64,000 nt of DNA, from positions 237,003 through 301,002 of the forward strand of contig NZ_QFXK01000034.1 in NCBI RefSeq assembly GCF_003261635.1, read 5' to 3'. The position numbers were made by a program, and so were the translations under genes. This document shows positions 50,376 to 59,047 of the stretch, one piece after another. The notes below the pieces were generated by a model that saw only the letters and a list, made by a program, of their open reading frames with translations, was not told the DNA's origin and searched no databases. The stretch's first letter is position 1. Each line of letters starts with the position of its first letter. The DNA comes from Kribbella monticola (GTDB taxonomy: Bacteria; Actinomycetota; Actinomycetes; Propionibacteriales; Kribbellaceae).

Positions 50376-51929
50376 GTGACGGACCCGGTACTGCGGTTGG
50401 AGACGACCCAGTTGACTGTAGAGCCCGGCGGCCAGGTCCGGGCGGAGGTCACCGTCCTCAACCCGGGCACGATCGTCGAGAGCTACGCCCTGGACGTCGT
50501 CGGCGAGCAGCCGATCCCGTGGGCCGAGGTGACGCCGCCCGTCCTGTCCGTCTATCCGCAGCAGCAGGAGACGGCCACGATCGTCTTCAACCCGCCGACC
50601 GGCCCGACCGGACCAGCGGGCACGGTGCCGTTCGGGATCCGGGCGAAGTCCGAGGTCGATCCGCTGAACAGCGCAGTCGTCGAAGGCCAGCTCGAGATCG
50701 GCCAGGTGTTCGGGCTGCAGGCCAAGCTGACCCCGGTCACGTCGTCCGGGCGCTGGCGTGGGCTGCACACGATCCAGTTCAGCAACTGGGGCAACGCCCC
50801 GGCCCGGCTGCGGATCGTCGGGTCCGACCCCGACCAGGCGCTCGGGTTCCTGATCCGCCCTGACGTCGTCGACGTACCGCTGGGCGCAACAGTGACCGCG
50901 CGGATCAAGGCCCGCACCCGCAAACCAGTACTACGAGGCTCCACGACCCGCCTCCCCTTCAAGGTCGTCGGCGAGCCCGATCCCCCACGCCCCTTCGGCA
51001 TGCCGGAAACGCCGGGGGTCGATCCCGGTCGCCCGGTGGTGGACGGAGCCTTCACCCAGAAGCCGATCCTCACGCGAGGCGTCATCACCGCAGCCACCGT
51101 CGTAGGAGCCGCCCTGATCGGCGTACTGGCCTTCGCCCTCACCCGCGGTGGTGGCGCCGCAGCGACCCCGACAGGCGACGGCACAACTCTTCCCGGCAAG
51201 CCCGTACTGACTGCAGCTGCGGCTGGACCAACGTCCATCGCGCTCGTCTGGGCCCAGCTGCCCAATATCGACTCGTATGCGCTCTACTACGTCGACGACG
51301 CCGGGCACGTGAACAAGTCCGAGCGCGGCGTGGACGTGAAGCAGACGGCGAAGACGGTCACAGGCCTGAACGCCGGTACCCACTACTGCTTCAAGCTGAG
51401 CGCAGTCAACGGCAAGCTCGAAGGACCGCCATCTGCCGCCGCCTGTGCAACAACAGGGAAGGCGACGCCGACTTCCGCACCACCCAGCAGTGCGCCGCCG
51501 TCGGGTGGAACGTCTACTGCGCCGCCCGGTGGGGCGACCACCTCTGCACCGCCCAGCTCGGCCCCGACCCAGACCGGCCAGCCATCCGCGTCCGTCGGGG
51601 TCGACGCACCACAGTTCGCACCGGGCCAGTGGATCGCTGCCGTCGACCTGGCTCCCGGCGCACTCGTGAACGCCGAACAGAATGCCAAGGGTCTGGCGGC
51701 GCAGTTGAAGAGCGCCGGGGTCGATGCGAAGGCCCTGCATGCCACTGGCCAGTACCCGGGGCTGTACCGGCTCGACACCAAGAAGCCGATGCCGGACGAC
51801 TGGGTGGTCTACGTGGGCCCAGCGGGCTCGCCCGACCAGGCGCAAGCGGTCTGCAGATCCCCGCAGGTGCAGCAGATCAGAAGCTCGACCTGCCCGCGGT
51901 TCCAGCCCGCAGTACCGCCTGCCGGCTAG
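50376..51929 (+). CDS. Membrane protein with Ig-like, FN3 and SPOR-like domains beside eCIS
   Basis: 517 residues. Residues 1-110 form an Ig-like cytosolic domain (VEPGGQVRAEVTVLNPGTIVESYALDVVG), with a second beta domain to 210. A helix (GVITAATVVGAALIGVLAFAL, about 235-255) crosses the membrane. A fibronectin III domain (LTAAAAGPTSIALVWAQLPNIDSYALYYVD), a Ser/Pro linker (362-405) and a SPOR-like end (GQWIAAVDLAPGAL, GLAAQLKSAGVDAKALHATGQYPGL, WVVYVGPAGSPDQAQAVC) lie outside. It is divergent from the cap gene, a good position for an envelope anchor or receptor of the particle (inference). GTG start, GGGGGAGA upstream. Confidence 0.7.
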   Translation: MTDPVLRLETTQLTVEPGGQVRAEVTVLNPGTIVESYALDVVGEQPIPWAEVTPPVLSVYPQQQETATIVFNPPTGPTGPAGTVPFGIRAKSEVDPLNSAVVEGQLEIGQVFGLQAKLTPVTSSGRWRGLHTIQFSNWGNAPARLRIVGSDPDQALGFLIRPDVVDVPLGATVTARIKARTRKPVLRGSTTRLPFKVVGEPDPPRPFGMPETPGVDPGRPVVDGAFTQKPILTRGVITAATVVGAALIGVLAFALTRGGGAAATPTGDGTTLPGKPVLTAAAAGPTSIALVWAQLPNIDSYALYYVDDAGHVNKSERGVDVKQTAKTVTGLNAGTHYCFKLSAVNGKLEGPPSAAACATTGKATPTSAPPSSAPPSGGTSTAPPGGATTSAPPSSAPTQTGQPSASVGVDAPQFAPGQWIAAVDLAPGALVNAEQNAKGLAAQLKSAGVDAKALHATGQYPGLYRLDTKKPMPDDWVVYVGPAGSPDQAQAVCRSPQVQQIRSSTCPRFQPAVPPAG

Positions 51930-53017
51930 CGCGGGCGGGACAGCGCGGTCACGCTGGTCAGCGCTGTGAGGTTTTGAGGCGCATCGGCACGCGCGGGATA
52001 GGTCCCGCCGACGGCGAGCAGCAGCTGCTTGACCGGTACTCCGGTGTCGAGCTTCAGCTGCTGCAGATCGCTGCTGTCCTTGAGTTGTAGCTCGCTACAG
52101 CGTCCCTCGTACATCACGAGCAGGGTGCTCGGCCGGAACTGCAGCTGGCGATTGGCGTTGGCAGCCGGCAGGCCTGCGCGGACATCCAGCCGCCGTACGC
52201 GCACCGGGTCCTTGAAGTTCACCGTGACCATGCCCCTGGCTGCCGACTTCCCCGGGCACCCGTCGAGCGGTGCGAGCTTCGTGGGGTCCCACGCTGTGGC
52301 CCAGGCATCGTCGAGCGGAGCCGTGCCGAGGGCGGCCGCGGCGTAGGTGGGTGCGACCGACTGCGGCGGCGCACCGGCGAACACGACCGGGTCGACCGCC
52401 ACCAGGGTTCCGCGTACGTCGTACAGGCGGTCTTTTGCCCAACTCACAGGGTTCTTGCCGACGATCGAAAACACTGTCAGCACAGCGGCGATGGCGACGA
52501 CTGCGGTGATCACGCGGCGCCAGCGGTAGAGCGGTGGCAGGCTTCGACGGTACTCGCGGCGGGCCTTGCGGTCCTTGGGATCCCACAGCCGCTGCCACCA
52601 GGTCTGGCTGGCAACAACCGGCGGCGTCTGGCTGGTGAACGCTGTCGGCCGCAGCACCTTGCCGCACTTGCTGCAGAACCTGAGCGTCACCGCGTTCGGC
52701 ACACCGCACTGCGGACACGCCACCTCCCCAGGCTTCGGCCGCCCCGACACATCTTCGTACTGCGTGGTGCGGGCTGGCTTTGCCTGTTCGGGTGCCGGGT
52801 CCACAGAGGGCAGCTGTGTCGACACCGACCCAGCTCCGCCCTGGCTTGACCGCTGAGTTGCCGCCGCGGTCTGTTCAGTGGCGGACTGGCCAACCGGCGG
52901 GCGCTCGTCGGCCGTCGCCTGGTCCCAGCCGAGGTAGACCCCGCAGTACAGGCAGAAGGCCGAGCCGGCCGGGTTGCGCTCACCGCAGGCGGTACAGACA
53001 TCCTCGCTCATCCCCAT
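51926..53017 (-). CDS. Double zinc-ribbon membrane protein with discoidin-like external domain
   Basis: 363 residues. Two zinc ribbons stand at the N-terminus: CTAC ... CLYC (residues 8-26) and CPQC ... CSKC (about 100-120). After a basic stretch one helix (VITAVVAIAAVLTVFSIVG) spans the membrane. The C-terminal 150 residues are a beta-sandwich (AWATAWDPTKLAPLDGCPGKSAARGMVTVNFKDPVRVRRLDVRAG) like the discoidin/NADase-type glycan-binding domains found on bacterial zinc-ribbon proteins. Its stop overlaps the convergent membrane protein's stop (CTAG). Possibly an envelope-state sensor. Confidence 0.7.
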   Translation of the reverse strand: MGMSEDVCTACGERNPAGSAFCLYCGVYLGWDQATADERPPVGQSATEQTAAATQRSSQGGAGSVSTQLPSVDPAPEQAKPARTTQYEDVSGRPKPGEVACPQCGVPNAVTLRFCSKCGKVLRPTAFTSQTPPVVASQTWWQRLWDPKDRKARREYRRSLPPLYRWRRVITAVVAIAAVLTVFSIVGKNPVSWAKDRLYDVRGTLVAVDPVVFAGAPPQSVAPTYAAAALGTAPLDDAWATAWDPTKLAPLDGCPGKSAARGMVTVNFKDPVRVRRLDVRAGLPAANANRQLQFRPSTLLVMYEGRCSELQLKDSSDLQQLKLDTGVPVKQLLLAVGGTYPARADAPQNLTALTSVTALSRPR

Positions 53018-53118
53018 CGCCCCCTTGCGGGTGATTATGGCACTGGCGACGCGGCTCAGGACGCTAATCTGTGGGATACGACGGTGGAACCGACGGACGC
53101 CGGGGGGATCGGCAACCG

Positions 53119-55419
53119 ATGATCAACTGCGACAACTGCGGACGCGCGAACGACGACAGCGCGATCTTCTGCACGTCGTGCAACACCTACCTAGCCTGGT
53201 CCACCGAAAAGCCCGCCCCCACAGAACCCGCCACACCCGCCGACCCCGAGCCGCCCAGCCCCGAGCCCGAGCCACTCGTTCCCAAGCCCGAGCCGCCTAG
53301 CCCCGAGCCTCAACCGCCTGCAGCCCAGCCTGAGCCTCTTGCACCCGAGCCGCTGACGCCCGACTCGCTCGCTCCCGAGCCGCTTGCGCCGGAGCCGGTT
53401 CCGGTGCGGCCCGATCCCGCTGTGCCGCAGCCTGAACCGCTGGCGCCCGAGCCGATCCCGCCCGTGCCCGACCCGGCGATTCCCGAGCCTCAGCCCCCCG
53501 TCCCCACTCCGCCTCCCTCGCCTGCCCCTGAGCCCAAGCCGGCGCCAAGGCCGCGCACGAGTGTCAGCCAGTTGATCTCGGCGATCGACCAAGGGCGGAC
53601 TCTCACCCAGGATCGCCAGCGCCCCGACCTGACCGCTCGGCTCGAAACCGCCAAGAAGAAGCTCGACTCGCGCACGGTGACCGCGGTGGTCGTCGGTGAG
53701 TTCAAACGCGGCAAGAGCACCTTGGTGAACGCGCTCCTCCAAACAGCGGTCTGCCCCGTCGACGCGGACATCGTGACCGCGGTACCGACGCTGGTCCGGT
53801 ACGGCGAGCAGCCCGGCCTCACGGCGTACCGGCAGACGGATCCCAGCCAGCCACCCGTCGGCTACCCAGCACCCCTCAGCCAGATCGCCCAACTGGTCTC
53901 GGAATCCCCCGACCCCGACGAGCAAGGCCGCCTGCAATCGGTGACCGTCGAAGTCCCCCACCGAATGCTCCGCTCGGGCCTCAGCCTGCTCGACACCCCA
54001 GGCGTCGGCGGCCTCGACTCAGTCCACGGCCAGCTCACGCTCGCGGCCTTGGCTTCGGCAGACGCGATCCTGTTCGTCACCGACGCAGCACAGGAGCTGA
54101 CCGGCCCGGAGCTGGAGTTCCTCAAGACAGCGATCTCCCGCTGCCCGGCAGCAGCGCTGGTCATCACCAAGACCGACCTGTACGGCCACTGGCGGCGCAT
54201 CGTCGAGCTGAACCAAGCCCACCTCGCCAAGGCCGGCATAGACCTGCCGATCTTCCCTGTCTCCTCCTTCCTTCGCCTGCGCGCAGCCCAGCGACCAGAG
54301 CTCAACCAGGAGTCCGGTTTCGCGCCACTGGTCGAATTCCTCGCCACAGCAGTCGTAGTACCGGGTACCACGCGCGCAGCAGCCACCGTCGCGCAGGAAG
54401 TCGACTTCGTGGCCGGCCAGTTGGCGCAGCAGTCCGACGCGGAGCGCGTAGTACTGACCAAGCCGCAGAGCCGACCAGAGGTGCTTTCCAAGCTCGCCCG
54501 GGTGCGCGACCAAGCAGCAGGACTCACTGCCGCCAGCGCTACCTGGCAGCAAACCCTGTCGGACGGGATCGCCGACCTGGTCGCAGATGTCGAGCACGAC
54601 CTGCAGAGCCGGCTGCGTACGGTCATGCGCGACGTCGAGACGATCATCGACCAGGGCGACCCGACCGAGACGTGGACGGATACCGAGGTCTGGCTGCGCC
54701 GCCAGGTCGCTGTCGTCGGCGTGGCGAACCGCGACCTGCTGATAGAACGGGCCCGCGAGCTGGGCGAACGCGTCGCCGAAGCGTTCGATCTCGAGGCGGG
54801 GACCGAGGTCGAGGTCGAGCTGTCCCAGTTCAGCGCCGACCTGGACCAGCTCGAGCTGGCCTCGGCCGCGAGTCTGTCGATGCCGGGCGGCCGGCTCCAG
54901 TCGTTGATGATGGCCGGCCGGACCGGGATCTTCGTCCCGATGATTGCCTTCAGCATCGTTTCTGCCCTGATCACACCGGTCGTCGCCGTCGGTATCGCGG
55001 CCACGCTCGGCGCGGGCATCGGCGGCAAACTCCTGAAGGACGAACGCAAGCGCCAGCGCACCTACCGCCAGCAGCAGGCCAAGGCCGCCGTACGCCGGTA
55101 CATCGACGAGGTCGCGTTCGTGATGAACAAGGACACTCGTGACAGCCTGCGCAAGACGCAGCGTCAACTGCGCGACGACTTCCAGGAGAGAGCCGGCCTG
55201 ATCCATCGCTCCGCCACCGCCGCCTTGACCGCCGCGGACCGCACCGCCAAACTCGCCCCCGCCGAGCAATCCGCAAGAGCGGCCGAACTTGCGGCCGAGA
55301 CCGAGCGACTGCGCGCGATGCGCACCAACCTCCGCGAACTCGCCCTCGCCGGCGGACGCCCGGCCGGGTCACCCGACGCAGGCCGATCCAGCGGCGGGCG
55401 AGCGGGAGGTGGACGATGA
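53119..55419 (+). CDS. Dynamin-like GTPase with N-terminal zinc ribbon
   Basis: 766 residues. A zinc ribbon (Cys4, 7, 18, 21) and a Pro/Glu-rich spacer to about 160 precede a dynamin-type G domain: G1 GEFKRGKS (193-200), G3 LLDTPGVGG, G4 VITKTDLY. A helical stalk follows, with hydrophobic segments (GIFVPMIAFSIVSALITPVVAVGIAATLG, about 605-633) that could insert in membrane, then a coiled-coil-like tail. Bacterial dynamin-like proteins remodel or protect membranes. Start 53119 is chosen so that the ribbon opens the protein. It overlaps the next GTPase gene (ATGA); such GTPases usually act as pairs. Confidence 0.85.
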   Translation: MINCDNCGRANDDSAIFCTSCNTYLAWSTEKPAPTEPATPADPEPPSPEPEPLVPKPEPPSPEPQPPAAQPEPLAPEPLTPDSLAPEPLAPEPVPVRPDPAVPQPEPLAPEPIPPVPDPAIPEPQPPVPTPPPSPAPEPKPAPRPRTSVSQLISAIDQGRTLTQDRQRPDLTARLETAKKKLDSRTVTAVVVGEFKRGKSTLVNALLQTAVCPVDADIVTAVPTLVRYGEQPGLTAYRQTDPSQPPVGYPAPLSQIAQLVSESPDPDEQGRLQSVTVEVPHRMLRSGLSLLDTPGVGGLDSVHGQLTLAALASADAILFVTDAAQELTGPELEFLKTAISRCPAAALVITKTDLYGHWRRIVELNQAHLAKAGIDLPIFPVSSFLRLRAAQRPELNQESGFAPLVEFLATAVVVPGTTRAAATVAQEVDFVAGQLAQQSDAERVVLTKPQSRPEVLSKLARVRDQAAGLTAASATWQQTLSDGIADLVADVEHDLQSRLRTVMRDVETIIDQGDPTETWTDTEVWLRRQVAVVGVANRDLLIERARELGERVAEAFDLEAGTEVEVELSQFSADLDQLELASAASLSMPGGRLQSLMMAGRTGIFVPMIAFSIVSALITPVVAVGIAATLGAGIGGKLLKDERKRQRTYRQQQAKAAVRRYIDEVAFVMNKDTRDSLRKTQRQLRDDFQERAGLIHRSATAALTAADRTAKLAPAEQSARAAELAAETERLRAMRTNLRELALAGGRPAGSPDAGRSSGGRAGGGR

Positions 55420-56873
55420 CCGACGATCTGTCGGCCGCCATCCTGGCAGTCATCGATCAGGCTCAGCAATCGGCGCCCACCGACAAGGACCGGTCGCAGC
55501 TGGACGAAATCCGGGCTCGGCTGACCGGGCCGCTGCGGTTGGCGATCGCGGGCAAGGTGAAGGCGGGCAAGTCGACCCTGCTGAACGCCTTGCTGGGCGA
55601 GGAACTGGCACCGACCGACGCGGGTGAGTGCACCCAGATCGTCACCTGGTACTTCCTCGACGACCGGCCGCACGCGACGCTCTTCCCACTCGACGGCGAG
55701 CCCCACGAACGCCCGTACGATCGCGACGGCGGCGCCCTGCAGGTGGATCTCGGCGGCCTGCGTCCCGCCGATGTCGACCACCTCGAGATCGGCTGGCCGA
55801 CCAGCCGGCTGCGCGATCTGACCATCCTCGACACCCCTGGTATCGCGTCGATCTCGGCCGACGTGTCCGCCCGCACCCAACGCGTGCTGGCCGCCGACGA
55901 CGGCCGCGTCCCGGTGGCGGACGCGATCCTCTATCTCCTGCGACACACGCACTCCAGCGACATCCGTTTCCTGGAGTCGTTCCACGACGACGAACTCGCG
56001 CACGGGACGCCGATGAACGCGATCGGCGTGCTCTCCCGAGCCGACGAGATCGGTTCGTGCCGGCTCGACTCGATGGAGGTCGCGGAGCGGGTCGCCCAAC
56101 GGTACGAGGCCGAGCCGCGGCTGCACCGGCTGTGCCCGGTGATCGTCCCGGTCAACGGGCTGCTCGGCCACACCGCGACCACCCTGCGCGAGGCGGAGTA
56201 CGCGATGCTGGCCGCGATCGCCCAAGCGCCGATCGACGAGGTCACCGAACTGCTGCTGACCGCCGACCGCTTCGTCTCGACGCCCAGCGGGCTGCCGGTC
56301 ACCGAACTCGAACGCGAACACCTGCTGGGAAGACTCGGCCTGTACGGCGTACGGCTGAGCGTGGAGCTGATCCGAACCGGTGTCGCGACGAACTCGTCCG
56401 AGTTGAGCACAGAGCTGACCGAGCGCAGCGGTCTCAACCGGCTCCGCGCGATCCTGGTCCGCCAGTTCGAGACCCGCAGCCGGGTACTCAAGGCGTACTC
56501 CGCGGTCGCGGCGCTCACCGAACTGCTGCGCTCAGGCACCTTCGAGCCCGGACTCCAGGCCCGGGTGGAGGAGATCAGCGCCGGGGCGCACGAGTTCCAG
56601 GAGATCCGGCTGCTGTCCGATCTCAGGTCGGGTGGCGTCACCCTGAAGCCCGAACGGACCGAGCAGCTCGAGCGCCTGCTCGGCGGCTCCGGGCACGCGC
56701 CGACCGCGCGCCTAGGGCTGCCGGACGACGCGACCGACGACGACGTACGTCAAGCAGCCCTGGTCGCATTGTCTTCCTGGCAAGGCTTCGCGACCCACCC
56801 CCTCACCAGCCGCCCCGCCCAACTGGCCGCCCGAGTAGCCACCCGAACCCTCGAAGGCCTCCTCGCCGGCTAG
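55416..56873 (+). CDS. Second dynamin-like GTPase
   Basis: 485 residues. G1 GKVKAGKST (46-54), G3 ILDTPGIASI and a G4-like VLSRADEI mark a dynamin-family G domain without the zinc ribbon. No clear membrane segment is visible; the C-terminal third is helical. ATGA overlap with the upstream GTPase indicates co-translation and a likely heteromeric partner, as in paired bacterial dynamins. The operon lies between the injection block and its LuxR-type regulator. Confidence 0.82.
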   Translation: MTDDLSAAILAVIDQAQQSAPTDKDRSQLDEIRARLTGPLRLAIAGKVKAGKSTLLNALLGEELAPTDAGECTQIVTWYFLDDRPHATLFPLDGEPHERPYDRDGGALQVDLGGLRPADVDHLEIGWPTSRLRDLTILDTPGIASISADVSARTQRVLAADDGRVPVADAILYLLRHTHSSDIRFLESFHDDELAHGTPMNAIGVLSRADEIGSCRLDSMEVAERVAQRYEAEPRLHRLCPVIVPVNGLLGHTATTLREAEYAMLAAIAQAPIDEVTELLLTADRFVSTPSGLPVTELEREHLLGRLGLYGVRLSVELIRTGVATNSSELSTELTERSGLNRLRAILVRQFETRSRVLKAYSAVAALTELLRSGTFEPGLQARVEEISAGAHEFQEIRLLSDLRSGGVTLKPERTEQLERLLGGSGHAPTARLGLPDDATDDDVRQAALVALSSWQGFATHPLTSRPAQLAARVATRTLEGLLAG

Positions 56874-56921
56874 CCGGTACGACGTACCCGCGAGCGGGCG
56901 AGCCGCCTCGCGTGAGCCGAG

Positions 56922-57548
56922 CTAGATGAGGCCCTCGCGGACGGCGTACGCGACGGCGTGGGAGCGGTTGCGGAGTTGGAGACGCGTGGTGAGTTCGTGG
57001 AGCACGTTCTTCACGGTGCGTTCGCTGTAGTTGAGCGAGTCGGCGATCTCACCGGTGTCGAGCCCGTCCGCCACCAGCCGCAGTACGTCGACCTCGCGCG
57101 GGCTCAGCCCGGTGAACGTCAAACCGCGTGGCGCCAGCACCTGGCGCTGCAGCCGGCCGAGCTGCTCCATCAACCGCCCGAGCAGGTCGGGTGGGATCTC
57201 GCCGTCGCCGGTCGCCACTCGCGTGATCGTCCGCACCAGCACCTCGGGTGTCGCATCGATCCTCCGCAGCAACCCGCCGACGCCGATCTCCGCCGCCACC
57301 ACCAGCGTCGCCTCGTCCAGCACGGTCGCGACCAGCAGCAACCGCGGCAGATCACCACGCCGCAACGCTCGCATCGCCCGCGCGGTCTCTTCGTCGAGCA
57401 CATCGGTGACGACGAGGGCCACGGCGGCCTCGTCGACCTCCATCTCGTTGACGAGGCGGATCTCGGGCCGCGCCCGGAGCTGACTGATCACCCCCGCCCG
57501 CGAGATCGGGTCACTGCCGTGGACGTAGGTCAAAATCGGCGCACTCAT
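56922..57548 (-). CDS. LuxR-family response-regulator-like protein
   Basis: 208 residues. The N-terminal 120 have a receiver-like alternating fold (ILTYVHGSDPISRAGVISQLRARPEIRLVNE; VALVVTDVLDEETARAMRAL). The usual acidic pocket and phospho-acceptor are not well conserved, so it may be an atypical, phosphorylation-independent receiver. The C-terminus is a GerE/LuxR helix-turn-helix (LSPREVDVLRLVADGLDTGEIADSLNYSERTVKNVLHELTTRL). Start 57548 has GGGGAGGG upstream. It is convergent with the GTPase operon; no histidine kinase is adjacent. Confidence 0.85.
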   Translation of the reverse strand: MSAPILTYVHGSDPISRAGVISQLRARPEIRLVNEMEVDEAAVALVVTDVLDEETARAMRALRRGDLPRLLLVATVLDEATLVVAAEIGVGGLLRRIDATPEVLVRTITRVATGDGEIPPDLLGRLMEQLGRLQRQVLAPRGLTFTGLSPREVDVLRLVADGLDTGEIADSLNYSERTVKNVLHELTTRLQLRNRSHAVAYAVREGLI

Positions 57549-57616
57549 CGGAACCCTCCCCAAGGACAAGGCCCTCACTGTCCCGCACCGGGCTCCACGC
57601 CAGTTCTACGCGCGCT

Positions 57617-58192
57617 CTACAAACCCTCATCGGTGGCCAGGCGGGCGTGCAGATGGGAGTCGTGGCGGCGCCCGTCGAGCTCCACGTAGTAGTCCCGCAT
57701 GGTGCCTTCGAGACGGAAGCCCGCGTGCGTCGCGACCTTGCAGGAGCCCTCGTTCACCAGGGCATGGTCGAGGGAGAGCCGATGCAGGCCGAGGCCACCT
57801 TCGGCCGCCGGGGTGAAAGCCCAGCGGGCAGCGGCATCCAGGGCGCGTCCCGCGATCCGCCGACCGCGAGCCGCCGGGCCGACCCAGTAGGCGCAGACGG
57901 CTTGATCCGGCACCCGATGCACGTCCCGAAGGGTGACCGAACCGAGCACCTGATCGGTAGCGGCGTCAGCGACCGCGAAGACCGCGTTGCCCCTGGCCCA
58001 CCCGTCGATCCGGTGCTCGAGCCATTTCGCCGCGCGCTGCTGCACCGGCGTCCGCAGTACCGCCGTACCGGCTGTCCAGCGCAGGATGCCGGGGTCTTCG
58101 AGCGCCGCGCTCACGGCCGGCTCGTCGTCGGCCGTGAACGGACGGAGTACGAGCTCGTCGACGGTCAGCCGACGAGGTTGCAGCGCGGGCAC
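57617..58192 (-). CDS. GNAT family N-acetyltransferase
   Basis: 191 residues from GTG. LVLRPFTADDEPAVSAALEDPGILRWT at the N-terminus, CAYWVGPAARGRRIAGRALDAAARWAF (acetyl-CoA loop) and LSLDHALVNEGSCKVATHAGFRLEGTMRDYYVELDGRRHDSHLHARL at the end are the RimJ/RimL-like pattern. The enzyme would acetylate an amine; the target is unknown. It lies three bases after the DUF5130-like gene on the same strand. Confidence 0.82.
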   Translation of the reverse strand: MPALQPRRLTVDELVLRPFTADDEPAVSAALEDPGILRWTAGTAVLRTPVQQRAAKWLEHRIDGWARGNAVFAVADAATDQVLGSVTLRDVHRVPDQAVCAYWVGPAARGRRIAGRALDAAARWAFTPAAEGGLGLHRLSLDHALVNEGSCKVATHAGFRLEGTMRDYYVELDGRRHDSHLHARLATDEGL

Positions 58193-58195
58193 CGC

Positions 58196-58594
58196 TTATT
58201 GCTGGTGTGGCTGGTTTGCGTGCAACATCGGCGCCTGACGTGCGTGCGAGCCGAGTTGCTGAACACCGGTGACCAGGCCGCCGGCGAGGTCACCGGTGGC
58301 GAACGAGGTCTGCATCCCCAGCGCGGCCAGGCCGGCCGCGGTGTCGCTCAGCTGGCGGCGGGCCAGCGGGCCGGTGACGATCTCCAGCCGGCGACCGGCC
58401 GGGTCGACGTAGACGAGCACGCTGCGGTCGGGATCCGGCAGCTCGTTCAGCAGCTCGATGGCGAACGGGCGGGTCTCGGAGTCGGCGCCGCCGACGTACA
58501 CCGAGAAGTGCAGGCCCGAGACCGTCTCCGCGTGCCGGACCGCGCGCTCGATGTCGTAGAGCTGATCGGGGGTGAATGCGTCACCAGCTGGCAC
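58196..58594 (-). CDS. DUF5130/TPM-like domain protein
   Basis: 132 residues from GTG. FTPDQLYDIERAVRHAETVSGLHFSVYVGGADSETRPFAIELLNELPDPDRSVLVYVDPAGRRLEIVTG resembles the TPM fold (strand-helix layout, VLVYVDPAGRRLEIVTG core) seen in actinobacterial DUF5130 proteins. No signal peptide or membrane helix. Start chosen where the domain begins; it overlaps the upstream small membrane gene by 14 bases, suggesting the two products act together. Confidence 0.65.
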   Translation of the reverse strand: MPAGDAFTPDQLYDIERAVRHAETVSGLHFSVYVGGADSETRPFAIELLNELPDPDRSVLVYVDPAGRRLEIVTGPLARRQLSDTAAGLAALGMQTSFATGDLAGGLVTGVQQLGSHARQAPMLHANQPHQQ

Positions 58595-58859
58595 TTGCGC
58601 CTCCGGTCGTGCGGGCGACGCCGGTGGAGGCGGTCGCGGAGTTGTCGCCGGCGGGCAGCTCGGGCAGGTTCGCCGGGTTCGGCTTGAGCGGCTCGGGGCC
58701 GCCGATCCAGACCGGCGGAGCCCACCAGGACAAACCCGGCCGGTAGCGCGGTCCACTCGCGATCGAGGACGCGAACACGAGCAGCGCCACCACCGCGATG
58801 ACCAGAGCGGGGATGCCGACGAACACCAGCAAGGTGTGGCCGGAGAGCAATGGAGTCAC
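58581..58859 (-). CDS. Small single-pass membrane protein
   Basis: 92 residues from GTG. LLSGHTLLVFVGIPALVIAVVALLVFA is one membrane helix (about 4-30). The tail GPRYRPGLSWWAPPVWIGGPEPL is Trp/Pro-rich, then disordered. It overlaps the DUF5130-like gene by 14 bases. The longer open frame upstream runs through an 8-bp repeat array and is not believed. Function unknown; the pairing with DUF5130 looks conserved in layout. Confidence 0.6.
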   Translation of the reverse strand: MTPLLSGHTLLVFVGIPALVIAVVALLVFASSIASGPRYRPGLSWWAPPVWIGGPEPLKPNPANLPELPAGDNSATASTGVARTTGGASASW

Positions 58860-58920
58860 GATCCGAAGCCTAACCTGCACAGCACCGTGCCCACCCAGGG
58901 CCTCACCCCAGGCGGGCACG

Positions 58921-58976
58921 CAGTACGCCGGTACGCCAGTACGCCGGTACGCCGGTACGCCGTACGCCGGTCCGCC
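58921..58976. repeat. Seven copies of an 8-bp repeat (RGTACGCC)
   Basis: AGTACGCC, GGTACGCC, AGTACGCC, GGTACGCC, GGTACGCC, GTACGCC (7 bp) and GGTCCGCC follow one another. The core GTAC is palindromic. It lies upstream of the small membrane protein gene, so copy number could affect its expression. Confidence 0.75.
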
Positions 58977-59047
58977 GCGTTCGGCAGCCGCCGCGGTTGA
59001 GAGCTTCGGCAATCACCGCAGTTGACGGACCGGCCTGAGTCGGCGCT

